DNA from: Bacillota bacterium
GTDB taxonomy: Bacteria > Bacillota_A > Clostridia > Lachnospirales > Lachnospiraceae
Length of the DNA: 64,000 bases
Direction of reading: 5' to 3'
NCBI GenBank assembly: GCA_023443625.1
Contig: JAEZTQ010000017.1
Location: 245,997-309,996 of the forward strand
Both the position numbers and the translations under genes were made by a program. Under the pieces are notes generated by a model. It searched no databases. It saw only the letters and a program-made list of their open reading frames with translations, and had not been told where the DNA came from. Below, one piece after another: positions 28,043 to 37,142 of this stretch. Positions within the stretch are counted from its first letter, which is position 1; every line of letters begins with the position of its first letter.

Positions 28043-28791
28043 TAAGAATTGAGAATGTAAAAAAAGCATATAGTGATGAGGTCAAGATAGGAACTCTAGA
28101 TTTTGAGATTCCAAAGGCTGGTATTACTTCTTTAATTGGTCCCAATGGCGCTGGTAAATCAACCACCCTTCTAATGATTGGCAGACTTTTGGCTATGGAT
28201 GAGGGGAGAATTACGGTAGCCAATATGGACGTAACAAATTCAAACTCTAGTGATTTAGCTAAGGTTTTAACCATATTAAGACAAGAAAATCATTTTATCA
28301 CTAGACTTACAGTTAGACAATTGGCAGGCTTTGGACGTTTCCCATATTCCAAAGGCAGATTAACCAAAGAGGATGAGAGGATTGTCTCAAAGTATATAGA
28401 TTTTCTTGGCTTAAAGGAGTTAGAAAATAGATATTTGGATGAGCTATCGGGTGGTCAGAGACAGAGAGCCTATGTGGCAATGGTTTTATGTCAAGAAACA
28501 GAATATGTATTATTAGATGAGCCACTGAATAATTTAGATATTGCTAGATCTGTTCAAATGATGGAACATTTAAGACATGCAGCAGGTGAATTTGGACGCA
28601 CAATTTTAACAGTACTTCATGATATAAACTTTGCTGCCAAATATTCTGATAGAATCTGTGCCATGAAAGATGGACAAATTGCGGCCTATGGAACAGCAGA
28701 GGAAATTATGAAGCCAGAGATTTTAACTAATATATTTGAGACAAAAATTGAAATCATTCAGGGGCCTTATGGACCCGTGGCAATTTATTAA
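28039..28791 (+). CDS. Iron-siderophore ABC transporter ATP-binding protein
   Basis: 250-residue FepC/YclP-type ATPase energising the two FecCD permeases. Walker A GPNGAGKST (~residues 34-42), signature LSGGQRQRAYVAM, Walker B YVLLDEPLNNLD and the switch histidine in TVLHDINFAAKYSD are intact. Last gene of the iron operon; a terminator of the repeated ACTGGGGG type follows. Confidence 0.95.
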   Translation: MIRIENVKKAYSDEVKIGTLDFEIPKAGITSLIGPNGAGKSTTLLMIGRLLAMDEGRITVANMDVTNSNSSDLAKVLTILRQENHFITRLTVRQLAGFGRFPYSKGRLTKEDERIVSKYIDFLGLKELENRYLDELSGGQRQRAYVAMVLCQETEYVLLDEPLNNLDIARSVQMMEHLRHAAGEFGRTILTVLHDINFAAKYSDRICAMKDGQIAAYGTAEEIMKPEILTNIFETKIEIIQGPYGPVAIY

Positions 28792-28866
28792 TCCGGTTGT
28801 ACAAAAGATAGAACATAAGGTGAATGAAAACTAAAGAATTTTTGTCTATAGGGATTTGGAAGGCTT

Positions 28867-28902
28867 AACTGGGGGTTGGTAGATGCTCCCAGTTTCTTTT
28901 AT
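28867..28902 (+). terminator. Terminator of the recurring ACTGGGGG/CTCCCAGT family (copy 1)
   Basis: AACTGGGGG (28867-28875) pairs with CTCCCAGTT (28886-28894), followed by TCTTTTATTTT. Near-identical hairpins occur at 36520, 48606 and 49614. Confidence 0.85.
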
Positions 28903-28953
28903 TTTGAGTGCCAGAGAAGGTTTATGCATATTCTGCATGTCAAGGATCTTGTT

Positions 28954-29005
28954 ATTGCAGAAGCTGCGATATTATTCTTGCATTTTATAGAAAACAATGT
29001 AAAAT
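28954..29005 (+). promoter_or_regulatory. Candidate operator and promoter of the S24 repressor operon
   Basis: ATTGCAGAAGCTGCGAT (28954-28970) is a near-palindrome (7-bp arms, one mismatch, 3-base centre) ending 7 bases before a possible -35 TTGCAT (28978-28983); a 16-base spacer leads to TAAAAT (29000-29005). This layout fits an autoregulatory repressor site. The promoter elements are only moderate matches. Confidence 0.4.
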
Positions 29006-29024
29006 AATATTGGAGGTGTTCCAT

Positions 29025-29585
29025 ATGAACTTAGGGAAAAAGTTATTAGAAGTTCGAAAGGCTGCAAAAATATCCCGTGGGCAGATGGTTGAACTCCTAA
29101 AGGAAAAAGGATTTGATGTAAAAACATATACAATCAGTAAGTGGGAAACCGGGGTGTCAAAACCCACGATAGAGGCATTTCTTGCTATTTGCGACATTTG
29201 CCGAGTGATGGATATACGACAGACTTTTGCCGACAAAAGGCTCTTACGTCTATATGACATACCGGTCTCAGCTGGTCATGGTAATTATCTTGAGGATAGT
29301 TCTTACGGTATGATTGAGGTTGACAATACAGTTTCAATTTTGGCTGATTATGCGGTAAGGGTGAGGGGAAATAGTATGATGCCCCGCTTTGTAGATCAGC
29401 AAATTATCTTTATCCATGAGCAACCTGTTCTGGATGAAGGAGGGATTGGAATTTTCCGCTTGAATAATGATATATATTTAAAAAAACTAGGGAAGGGGTG
29501 TCTGATTTCTTTGAATCCTGAATATGCCCCTATCCCTATTTTAGAGCATGACGATTTTAGAGTATGTGGTAAGGTTGTTGGGTAA
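29025..29585 (+). CDS. XRE-family repressor with S24 (LexA/CI-like) self-cleavage domain
   Basis: 187-residue DNA-binding repressor. N-terminal helix-turn-helix (~4-62; LLEVRKAAKISRGQMVELL... YTISKWETGVSKPTIEAF). The C-terminal S24 peptidase domain has the cleavage site Ala83-Gly84 (PVSAGHG), nucleophile Ser117 (RGNSMMP) and general base Lys153 (IYLKKL). Such proteins fall off DNA after RecA-stimulated or similar self-cleavage, inducing the genes they repress. ATG 29025 has GGAGGTG 7 bases upstream. It heads an operon 27 bases ahead of the TerB protein, so the downstream ATPase and helicase genes are likely induced by DNA damage or invasion (inference). Confidence 0.88.
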   Translation: MNLGKKLLEVRKAAKISRGQMVELLKEKGFDVKTYTISKWETGVSKPTIEAFLAICDICRVMDIRQTFADKRLLRLYDIPVSAGHGNYLEDSSYGMIEVDNTVSILADYAVRVRGNSMMPRFVDQQIIFIHEQPVLDEGGIGIFRLNNDIYLKKLGKGCLISLNPEYAPIPILEHDDFRVCGKVVG

Positions 29586-29612
29586 TTCTGAATAATCTTT
29601 TGAGGAGCAATC

Positions 29613-31334
29613 ATGGACGGATTTAATACAGATAAGCAATATGAGTCATATAAAATACCCGGACGGCAGCAGGTTCAAGGTAAGGGGGCGGCTAAAGAAT
29701 TACCTCCTGCCAAAGGCACCAAACCAGTTTCCATCGGGGAAGGTTTGTTTTATGAGATTGAATACGATTCCTGTCCTATGCCGGGCGTTGGCAAATTTGT
29801 TTTGAAATCACAAAAAATTGAGGAACCCCAAAAGGACGAAAAGCGGGAGCTCTTTCGTCAGATGAGAGACATCGCAGGAGCCTATCATTCCACATATAAT
29901 AATTCTAGATTTTTTGATCAGCGGGTTCAACAGGATAATGGGAGAATCTTTTATAAGCAAGGTATTTTTATGAAAGACTTTTCCGATAATTATTCTGAAA
30001 ATAAGCCCTTTTCCCAATACTTCCCCTCTTATCGAATGATGGGATACGAACAGCTCCGGACATACTTTTCCTGGCGCACACAGGTCAGACAAGGAAATAT
30101 CACTGATATATCCTTGTCATATGCATTTGTTTATATTTATGAGCTATTAGCTAACATCGGAGTCAGTGACCCACAGGATGGTCTAAATCAACTGATGTCT
30201 TTTTGGAAGGCTTACAGTGTTTATAATAAATCCATCGATAAATATGTACTAAGATGGCTGAAAGATTACCATATCTACTACCAGCTTCCTCATTCCTTTA
30301 AGGAATTCATTGATATAAACAATCTTAGTTCCCATTATCCCAAGATGGTGAATACAGATGACAACTTCGATTTGTACTGTGCTATATCAAAATATGATAT
30401 CAGAAAATCAACTTTTTATAGCGATGATAAGGTGAAGCTGATTAGGGATTGTTTCTATTTTTTAATCAATAAGCTCAGGCAAATATTTGCAGATAGAGGA
30501 ATCCCTTTTGAGGAAGCCATATTTCAACCTACAAAGAAATTATCTGAATGGAAGCCCTTTAAAGACGCATTATTTTACCAATGGATGAAGCAATCGGACA
30601 GGCGGATTGTCCTATCTGAGAATGAGATTTACATGTGCAGTAATAATAAATGGGTCTTCAGCACGGTCATCACTTCCGAAAAGGGTCGGCAGCTCATGGG
30701 ATACATTATGAAGCAGATGGAAGTTGTCTTAAGAAAGCTTACCAAATATAAGTTTAAGCTCTCAGCAAACATCAAGGCCATCACCCATGAAGTCATGGAC
30801 AAATTAAAGGAAGCAGATTTATCCCTTGAAATAATTATAAGGGATGGGGTCATAGAGTTCTACAAAGAAGAGACAAAAACTATTGTAATAGTGGATCAAG
30901 CTGCATTATCCCGGATTAGGCAGGAAGCTCAAGTCACTCAGGAAAAATTAATCGTACCAGAGCAGGAAAAGCAGTTCGTTCTGGATTTTTCCGCCTCAAA
31001 ATCCTTTGATTTATCTGATGCATCAATGCAGGACATGCCATCAATGCAGGATGCGCCATCTATACATCCGTCCAAAACCCACCCAACACCCGCATCCGGC
31101 CCTTGGGAGAGCTTGAAAAACATATTAACGGACATTGAGATCCAGGCATTATCTGTGGTGCTCCAGGGTGAGATAGAATTAAAGAAATACGCTGATGAGT
31201 GGGGGATCATGCTTGAGGTTCTTGTTGAAGGGATCAACGAAAAGGCTATGGACTTCATTGGAGACAGTCTCTTAGATGAAGACTTTGATATATATAATGA
31301 CTATAAAGAACAAGTAAAGGAATTGATAGAATGA
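29613..31334 (+). CDS. TerB-N / TerB-C domain protein
   Basis: 573-residue soluble protein. The region ~55-220 fits the TerB-N domain (YEQLRTYFSWRTQVRQGNITDISLSYAFVYIYELL is the conserved core). The C-terminal third fits TerB-C (from ~360 to the end, LTDIEIQALSVVLQGEIELKKYADEWG, EKAMDFIGDSLLDED), interrupted by a Met/Ser/Pro/Asp-rich linker with two short DMPSMQDAPS-like repeats. These domains occur in tellurite-stress-like and mobile DNA-processing operons; the biochemical activity is not known. GAGGAG lies 7 bases before the ATG. It overlaps the ATPase gene by four bases, so the two are translationally coupled. Confidence 0.8.
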   Translation: MDGFNTDKQYESYKIPGRQQVQGKGAAKELPPAKGTKPVSIGEGLFYEIEYDSCPMPGVGKFVLKSQKIEEPQKDEKRELFRQMRDIAGAYHSTYNNSRFFDQRVQQDNGRIFYKQGIFMKDFSDNYSENKPFSQYFPSYRMMGYEQLRTYFSWRTQVRQGNITDISLSYAFVYIYELLANIGVSDPQDGLNQLMSFWKAYSVYNKSIDKYVLRWLKDYHIYYQLPHSFKEFIDINNLSSHYPKMVNTDDNFDLYCAISKYDIRKSTFYSDDKVKLIRDCFYFLINKLRQIFADRGIPFEEAIFQPTKKLSEWKPFKDALFYQWMKQSDRRIVLSENEIYMCSNNKWVFSTVITSEKGRQLMGYIMKQMEVVLRKLTKYKFKLSANIKAITHEVMDKLKEADLSLEIIIRDGVIEFYKEETKTIVIVDQAALSRIRQEAQVTQEKLIVPEQEKQFVLDFSASKSFDLSDASMQDMPSMQDAPSIHPSKTHPTPASGPWESLKNILTDIEIQALSVVLQGEIELKKYADEWGIMLEVLVEGINEKAMDFIGDSLLDEDFDIYNDYKEQVKELIE

Positions 31335-32653
31335 GTATGGCAAGTCAAGTACCAAACAGAATAGGGAACATTTTGATAAATGCATTGAAAGGTGGAGTTG
31401 TACCAAGAGTAGGACTGGAATACATTACGGTAGGCCGGACCCAGGAGATTGCTGCCATACTTCATGATATTGAGATGATCGAGGAAGGCAGCGCATCTTT
31501 TCGTTTCATTGTTGGAAAATATGGTAGCGGGAAGAGCTTTCTACTCCAGACAATAAGAAATTACGCCACAGCTAAGGGCTTTGTGGTTGTAGATGCGGAT
31601 CTTTCGCCAGAACGGCGATTCGCAGGCACCAAAGGCCAGGGGCTTGCTACTTATAAGGAGTTGATCCAGAATCTTTCTACCAAATCAAAACCTGACGGTG
31701 GTGCCCTTCCTTTGATACTTGAAAAATGGATATCCGGTATTCAAGCGACTGTTAAAGCACAGCCTGATGTGAACGAAGCTGAATTTGACGATCTGGTGGA
31801 AAGACAAATCTACGCAGTGGCAAGTTCCCTGGAAGGAATGGTCAATGGTTTTGAATTTGCCAAAGCGGTGGTCACTTATTGGAAGGCTTACAAGCAGGAT
31901 GACGTGGCAATGAAATCAAATGTACTCCGGTGGTTTCGGGGAGAATATCCATCCAGGAAGGAAGCAAAGGACGATTTAGGAATTAATTTCATTGTTAACG
32001 ATGAGACTTGGTATGACTTCTTAAAGATATTCGCTACCTTTCTGGTAGGAGCCGGGTATAAAGGATTGCTTGTGGTTATAGACGAACTAGTCAATATCTT
32101 CAAAATACCAAATTCCATTACCAGAGCAAATAACTATGAGAAAATCCTTACCATGTATAATGATGTATTACAAGGCAAAGCTAGTCATATTGGTTTTCTT
32201 ATGGGTGGAACGCCTCAATGTATTGAGGACAAGTATAAAGGCGTATTTAGCTATGAAGCCTTACGTTCACGTTTGGCGGAGGGGCACTTTGCTACTGCTG
32301 ATGTTAAGGACCTTTCAGCGCCCATAATTCGCCTGCAGATGCTGTCCCAGGAAGAGATGTATATTCTTGTGGAGAAGCTTTTGAACATCCATGCCCAGCT
32401 TTATAATTACCCCATTAGCTTGTCTCATGAGGATTTGGTTTATTTCTTAACGGTAGAATATAACCGTGTTGGTGCACAGACCCACATTACCCCCCGTGAA
32501 ATCATTCGTGATTTCATCGAACTAATTAATATCCTGCACCAAAATCCCCAGAAAAGTGTTTCTGAGATTTTAGGCGGCAATAGCTTTGAAATGGCCAAAG
32601 GTGGGCTATCTGATGAAGACATACACAGCGATTTCCAAGAATTTGAGGTATAA
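31331..32653 (+). CDS. BrxD-like P-loop ATPase (DUF2791, BREX-type ATP-binding protein)
   Basis: 440-residue AAA-like ATPase. Walker A GKYGSGKS (residues 62-69) and Walker B LLVVIDE (Asp251-Glu252) are intact, and GFLMGGTPQCIED is the probable sensor region. The N-terminus (PNRIGNILINALKGGVVPRVGLEYITVGR) is typical of DUF2791/BrxD proteins of BREX loci. Here it sits between a TerB-type protein and an Lhr-like helicase, matching the brxD-brxHI pairing, but no pglX methylase, pglZ phosphatase or brxC lies nearby. Function is probably ATP-driven DNA remodelling or phage defence (inference). Confidence 0.85.
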   Translation: MSMASQVPNRIGNILINALKGGVVPRVGLEYITVGRTQEIAAILHDIEMIEEGSASFRFIVGKYGSGKSFLLQTIRNYATAKGFVVVDADLSPERRFAGTKGQGLATYKELIQNLSTKSKPDGGALPLILEKWISGIQATVKAQPDVNEAEFDDLVERQIYAVASSLEGMVNGFEFAKAVVTYWKAYKQDDVAMKSNVLRWFRGEYPSRKEAKDDLGINFIVNDETWYDFLKIFATFLVGAGYKGLLVVIDELVNIFKIPNSITRANNYEKILTMYNDVLQGKASHIGFLMGGTPQCIEDKYKGVFSYEALRSRLAEGHFATADVKDLSAPIIRLQMLSQEEMYILVEKLLNIHAQLYNYPISLSHEDLVYFLTVEYNRVGAQTHITPREIIRDFIELINILHQNPQKSVSEILGGNSFEMAKGGLSDEDIHSDFQEFEV

Positions 32654-32751
32654 AAGACTGTTTAGAATTTGAAGTCTAAAAGTCCTTTGCGAAGGCCCTA
32701 GAATGTCAGGTATAATAATCCGTTGGGAATGTCCAGGAATTTGAGGTATAA
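32639..32751 (+). repeat. Degenerate repeats of the ATPase gene's last codons
   Basis: GAATTTGAGGTATAA, the 3' end of the ATPase gene including its stop (32639-32653), reappears as GAATTTGAAGTCTAA (32665), GAATGTCAGGTATAA (32701) and GAATTTGAGGTATAA (32737). The last interval is exactly 36 bases. The 253-base gap before the helicase start holds no gene. Confidence 0.6.
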
Positions 32752-32906
32752 GAATTATTGTTTGTATTATGGCATAGGTACTGTATCCACAAACTTTGAA
32801 AACAGCGCTTAAAATGAGGATAAGTGGGAAAGAATAACACTTTTACACTGAGGTATGCGTTCTGAGAATGAATACAGGCACTTCTCAGGAACTTGGAGGA
32901 CAAATT

Positions 32907-35114
32907 ATGGATGTTTTTAATAGGCTTGCGCCCTTTATTCAAGACTTTATTTATAATAACAAGTGGGAAGAATTACGAGGCAATCAGGTTGCCGCCTGTG
33001 AGGTTATCTTCGACAGCGACGACAATTTGCTCCTGTCTTCAGGGACTGCTTCTGGTAAGACAGAGGCGGCCTTTCTGCCGGTGCTTACTGAACTATATAA
33101 TAAGCCGTCAAGCTCCGTGGGAATTATGTATATTTCCCCTCTCAAAGCCTTGATTAATGACCAGTTTAAGCGCTTGGAACAGATGCTTCTAGATTCCAAT
33201 ATCCCCGTCACAAAATGGCATGGCGACGCTTCACAAACCCAAAAGAACAAGCTTATTAAAAATCCGGAGGGGTTGTTGCAAATCACACCGGAGTCATTAG
33301 AGAGCCTGATTACCAATAAGCGTGGTGCCTGCCTGTCCATGTTCTCTGATTTGCGGTTTGTTATCATTGATGAAGTCCACTACTTCATGCGGGATGTCCG
33401 GGGCTTGCAGCTGCTTTGTGTTCTTGAGAGAATTAAACAACTGACAGGTACAAATCCCCGGCGGATTGGCTTATCCGCAACCTTGGGAGATGTCTCCTTA
33501 GCTCAGGATTGGTTAAATATGGGCACTGGTCGCAATTGTGCCGCTCCTATCGTGGAAGAAGGAAAAAAGCGTATCAGACTTCATATAGAACGCTTTGTTA
33601 ATTATGCCGAAGAACGTGATCTTGTCATGAAAGACGGAAGTGGTAATGTTATTGGTGTCAACTCCGGGGATATGGGCGATCGGGAACATTATGAATATCT
33701 TTTCAAACAGACGCTGGATAAAAAGACCATTATCTTCACCAACAGTCGGGAAGAGACAGAATTTGTCCTTGCGCATCTACGGGAAATAGCCTTGATAAAT
33801 AAAGCCCCGGATGTTTATCGGGTTCATCACGGTAATGTTTCAGCTCTGCTGAGGGAAAATACTGAGGATGAAATGAAGTCCGCAGATGAAAAAATTGTGA
33901 CCGGTGCCACCGTTACATTAGAGCTGGGCATCGACATAGGTTCTCTTGACCAGGCCGTTCAAGTGGGAGCACCCCTTAATGTCTCCAGCTTTGCTCAGCG
34001 TTTAGGCCGATGTGGCAGACGGGGACAGGTTCCTCAATTGCTTTTTACTTTTGTAGAGAGCATAAGGATAAATTCTGCCGATATACTAGGACCAATCAAC
34101 TGGGAATTTATCCGAACCATTGGTATCGTTGAACTTTATTTAAAAGATCACTGGATAGAGCCCATACCACCGCAAAACCATGCCTATAATCTTTTGTATC
34201 ACCAAACTATGAGCTACTTAAAAAGCAACGGTGAGATGACCCCAGCATACCTTGCGCAGTCGATTCTTTCCTTAGGATGTTTTAAAAATATTCCACAAGA
34301 GGATTATAAGTGGCTGCTCTCCCATATGATCAGCTTAGATCAGTTACAACGTACGGAGCATGGCGGGTTGATTATCGGACGGGAAGGTGAAAAGGTTGTA
34401 AACAGCCATAAATTCCTGACAGTGTTCCTTGCGCCGGAATATCTCCTTGTTAAAGACGAGAACCGCACCATTGGTACCGTTGATAAAGTCTACCCGGTGG
34501 GTACCCGTTTTGCCCTGGCAGGCATAGCATGGGAGACGGTGGATGTCAATGAGAAATCGAAAGTTATCTTTGTAAAAAGGGTTCCGGGTATATCCCTTGT
34601 GGACTGGAATGTGGATTTCAACGCCGAGCTCCATACCGTTCTTGTCCGTAAAATACGCAGCGTTCTAAAAGAGAACCATACTTATCCTTATTTAAGCCTA
34701 CGCTGCCAAGATAGATTAGCCGAAATTCAATATATTGCCCGCAACAGTGGTATACTGGATAACCTGGTGACCCCCCTGTCGGATAAAAAATACGCCATCT
34801 TCCCCTGGGTGGGGACAAGGCAGCTTGTGACCTTGAACTATTGCTTACGCCACAGAAAAATAAAGAGTAAACTTCCTTGGATCACCTGTGTTTATCTTGA
34901 GGTGATATTTGATGGGACAAAGGAGGAGCTTAAGGACATCATCTACGATATTCTCCATAGTGACCTTGACCTTTATGACTTGCCCTTGCCCGACAAGGTA
35001 CAGATTGACGGGAAGTATAACGAATTCATTCCCCTTGAGCTCCTTCGTAAGCAATTCATTGAAGATTATCTTGATTTTGAAGGACTCAGAGATATTAATA
35101 TAGATTTTAAATGA
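32907..35114 (+). CDS. Lhr-like (BrxHI-like) DEAD/DEAH-box helicase
   Basis: 735-residue superfamily 2 helicase. Walker A SGTASGKT (45-52), DEVH box (155-158), SATLG motif III, then the C-terminal RecA-like domain (TIIFTNSREE, TLELGIDIGSLDQAVQVGAP, RLGRCGRRGQ) and a ~300-residue C-terminal region. Lhr-type enzymes translocate 3'-5' on single-stranded DNA. I chose ATG 32907 because GGAGG lies 8 bases upstream; ATG 32868 would add 13 residues without a ribosome site. Last gene of the repressor, TerB, ATPase and helicase set. The 253-base gap before it means it may have separate transcription or RNA processing. Confidence 0.88.
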   Translation: MDVFNRLAPFIQDFIYNNKWEELRGNQVAACEVIFDSDDNLLLSSGTASGKTEAAFLPVLTELYNKPSSSVGIMYISPLKALINDQFKRLEQMLLDSNIPVTKWHGDASQTQKNKLIKNPEGLLQITPESLESLITNKRGACLSMFSDLRFVIIDEVHYFMRDVRGLQLLCVLERIKQLTGTNPRRIGLSATLGDVSLAQDWLNMGTGRNCAAPIVEEGKKRIRLHIERFVNYAEERDLVMKDGSGNVIGVNSGDMGDREHYEYLFKQTLDKKTIIFTNSREETEFVLAHLREIALINKAPDVYRVHHGNVSALLRENTEDEMKSADEKIVTGATVTLELGIDIGSLDQAVQVGAPLNVSSFAQRLGRCGRRGQVPQLLFTFVESIRINSADILGPINWEFIRTIGIVELYLKDHWIEPIPPQNHAYNLLYHQTMSYLKSNGEMTPAYLAQSILSLGCFKNIPQEDYKWLLSHMISLDQLQRTEHGGLIIGREGEKVVNSHKFLTVFLAPEYLLVKDENRTIGTVDKVYPVGTRFALAGIAWETVDVNEKSKVIFVKRVPGISLVDWNVDFNAELHTVLVRKIRSVLKENHTYPYLSLRCQDRLAEIQYIARNSGILDNLVTPLSDKKYAIFPWVGTRQLVTLNYCLRHRKIKSKLPWITCVYLEVIFDGTKEELKDIIYDILHSDLDLYDLPLPDKVQIDGKYNEFIPLELLRKQFIEDYLDFEGLRDINIDFK

Positions 35115-35242
35115 GATTTCAGGGTAGGTTATAAAGTGAATAAGGGTAGATTATGGAGACCCTATACCAAAATGGAGTTACTCCGTATATTGACCTAGCC
35201 ATTATTAATATACTGTGATAAAGATATAAACGTGGTGAGGTC

Positions 35243-35881
35243 ATGGAAGCAAATAATGAAAAGGAAGGGATAATAGGTATTAGGAAAGTTAAGGAAAAGT
35301 ATGAAATCAAAGCAAACAGTATGGCCTTGTTTGTTAAGGTTGGAGTTATTGTACTTAGTATATTAATGATTATCGGTTTTGGAATAAAGGTCTTTCCGGG
35401 AGCAATAACAGTATCAAGAATTAGTAGTAGACGAGATTTACCCATTCATAGTGTGGAAACAGCTGAGAAGAAAATTGCCTTAAGCTTTGACGTAAGTGGT
35501 GATAATGAAGATATGGCAGAAATTCTAGAGATTCTTTCGGAGAATTATGTGAAGGCTAGCTTCTTTGTAACGGGGAAATGGGTAGAAGATTATCCGGAGG
35601 ATGTGAAGGCAATAGCCAAAGCAGGTCATGATGTAGCCAATCACAGTGAACATCATATACAGATGACTGAATTGTCCACACAGGAATGTGAAGCAGAGAT
35701 TATGACCGTCCATAGGCGGGTAAAAGAACTGACGGGAATTGATATGAATCTCTTTCGTATACCCTATGGCGATTATACGGATAAAATCGTTGGAACAGCC
35801 AGGGAATGCGGATATTATACCATACAATGGGATGTTGATGTGTACGCAACAACTTTAAAACTAGAAAATACAAGGGGTTGA
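35243..35881 (+). pseudogene. Polysaccharide deacetylase, 5' part (gene split by an integrated element)
   Basis: N-terminal membrane anchor (~29-52) followed by a NodB-homology domain of the PdaB/CE4 type: SFDVSGDN (metal and catalytic Asp), ANHSEHH (His metal ligands), RIPYGDYTD. The true coding sequence ends at Asp199 (GAT, 35837-35839); the last 13 codons to 35881 come from the inserted element. The missing C-terminal part, SMDWKDYGVESIV... NGSIVLLNHGA... , is found in frame at 47567-47803. Joined, the pieces give 277 residues, the normal family size. The intact enzyme would deacetylate peptidoglycan or a similar glycan outside the membrane; this copy lacks the C-terminal His-containing strand and is probably inactive. 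Confidence 0.9.
35837..35860. repeat. attL junction of the integrated element
   Basis: Host bases up to GAT (35837-35839), then the element arm GTGTACGCAACAACTTTAAAA (split here as GT + GTACGCAACAACTTTAAAA, 35840-35860). GAT is the three-base overlap shared with the right junction, so the crossover dinucleotide is GA or AT. Confidence 0.85.
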
Positions 35882-36025
35882 GGGGATTTTCATATTAAAT
35901 TATCCGACTTCAGATAGCTGTAATTATCGTTTACGCCATATGTGAAAGGCTTAAAATTACCTAGACTTTTAACTCAAATATATGCTACAATAGTTCTATT
36001 GAAAATAAAGGGGGGGCGTGGTTTT

Positions 36026-36445
36026 TTGAGTGATAATGAATTACTATTAGCTTTGTCTGAAATGATGGATAATAAATTAAAGCCATTAAATGAAAAAATA
36101 AGTAAAATAGAAACGGATATGAATCAGGGTTTCGAAAAAATAAGTAAAATAGAAACGGATATGAATCAGGGTTTCGATAAAATAAGTAAAATAGAAACGG
36201 ATATGAATCAGGGTTTCGATAAAATAAATAAAATAGAAGCTGACATGAATCATGGCTTTAATAAAGTAAGTGTTATATTAGAGAATGAAATCAGACCAGA
36301 TATTAAATTACTTGCTGAAAATTACCTTCCTGCTGCTAAACGTTACGAGAAGGCTTTACTAGAAACTGAGAATATGAAAGCTGATATTGAATTATTGAAG
36401 AAGGTAGTTACGGAGCATAGTGAGAAGCTGCAAAAGATATCATAG
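36026..36445 (+). CDS. Coiled-coil repeat protein (paralogue of 48110-48529)
   Basis: 139-residue predicted coiled-coil protein. It starts at TTG 36026 (LSDNELLLALSEM), aligning with the ATG of the paralogue, and a G-rich AGGGGGGG tract lies upstream. Residues ~23-78 are four tandem 14-residue units (KISKIETDMNQGFD and variants), i.e. 42-base DNA repeats at ~36093-36260, two heptads each. The C-terminal part (VILENEIRPDIKLLAENYLPAAKRYE ... EHSEKLQKIS) is nearly shared with the paralogue lying outside the right end of the element. Probably an oligomerising protein; function unknown. A repeated-family terminator follows both copies. Confidence 0.75.
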   Translation: MSDNELLLALSEMMDNKLKPLNEKISKIETDMNQGFEKISKIETDMNQGFDKISKIETDMNQGFDKINKIEADMNHGFNKVSVILENEIRPDIKLLAENYLPAAKRYEKALLETENMKADIELLKKVVTEHSEKLQKIS

Positions 36446-36519
36446 AATATTTTGAACAGCGAGGGGTTAGGCGTTTTTTAAAAACTTTCACGGATTTTAT
36501 ATAATAATTATTGATTTTT

Positions 36520-36555
36520 ACTGGGGGTTAAAATTTGCTCCCAGTTTCTTTTTTT
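36520..36555 (+). terminator. Terminator of the recurring ACTGGGGG/CTCCCAGT family (copy 2)
   Basis: ACTGGGGG (36520-36527) pairs with CTCCCAGT (36538-36545), then TTTCTTTTTTT. It follows the coiled-coil gene. Confidence 0.85.
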
Positions 36556-36739
36556 GTATAAGACACGGAGTATGTAAACTTGATTCTGGATTTCTGATAC
36601 CTGATAGAAGATTATATAATTTTCTACTGGGCATTAATTAAGTAATTAAGTAATAGTTATAGACTGATTAGATATAATTGTAAACAATCTTGCAGAAATA
36701 TGTAAAATATGGTATTCTCTATACTGTAAATTGAAGAAA

Positions 36740-36952
36740 ATGGAAGCCCTGATAAAGTTAATCGAAAAGAACGTAAAAAAGATTGATGAAATATTTTTTA
36801 TTTATGACTATATATTGACTAACGAAATAGAGGATGTGTTTGATACCAGTCGTGAAGAAATCCTGCCACTATTGAAACTTTGTGGGTGTAAATATTATAT
36901 TGATAAGAAGCGTGCATTTGGCTTAAAGTTGGATTATCAGAGGATAAGGTAA
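36740..36952 (+). CDS. Small hypothetical protein
   Basis: About 70 residues from ATG 36740 (MEALIKLIEKNVKKIDEIFFIYDYIL...GCKYYIDKKRAFGLKLDYQRIR). It is basic, helical at the N-terminus and could be a small winged-helix-like protein, but no family is recognised and there is no clear ribosome site (an in-frame TTG at 36731 is another possible start). It lies ahead of the nucleotidyltransferase pair. The 190 bases after it contain no other gene. Confidence 0.4.
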   Translation: MEALIKLIEKNVKKIDEIFFIYDYILTNEIEDVFDTSREEILPLLKLCGCKYYIDKKRAFGLKLDYQRIR

Positions 36953-37142
36953 AGGTACTTAAAGAGCATAAGTTTAAGCAAAGGAAATGAATATATGTAG
37001 ATCAATTACAAAAAAGGTGATTACCTGAGTATTGATATGCAGTTATTGAATAATTAACCAAAAGTGAGCAATGAGTTTATTATTGTTACATTGGGAGAAT
37101 AGAATACATAATCAGGGAATGTTATGGATCTGTAAGGAGAGA

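Noticed and set aside
29025..35114. Calling the locus a complete BREX system
   Set aside because: No pglX-type methylase, pglZ phosphatase, brxC or brxL is encoded in the window; only the accessory ATPase and helicase types are present.
36093..36260. Regular 42-base repeats as a possible CRISPR array
   Set aside because: They are contiguous, have no spacers, keep the reading frame and encode heptad-like coiled-coil units; no cas genes are present.
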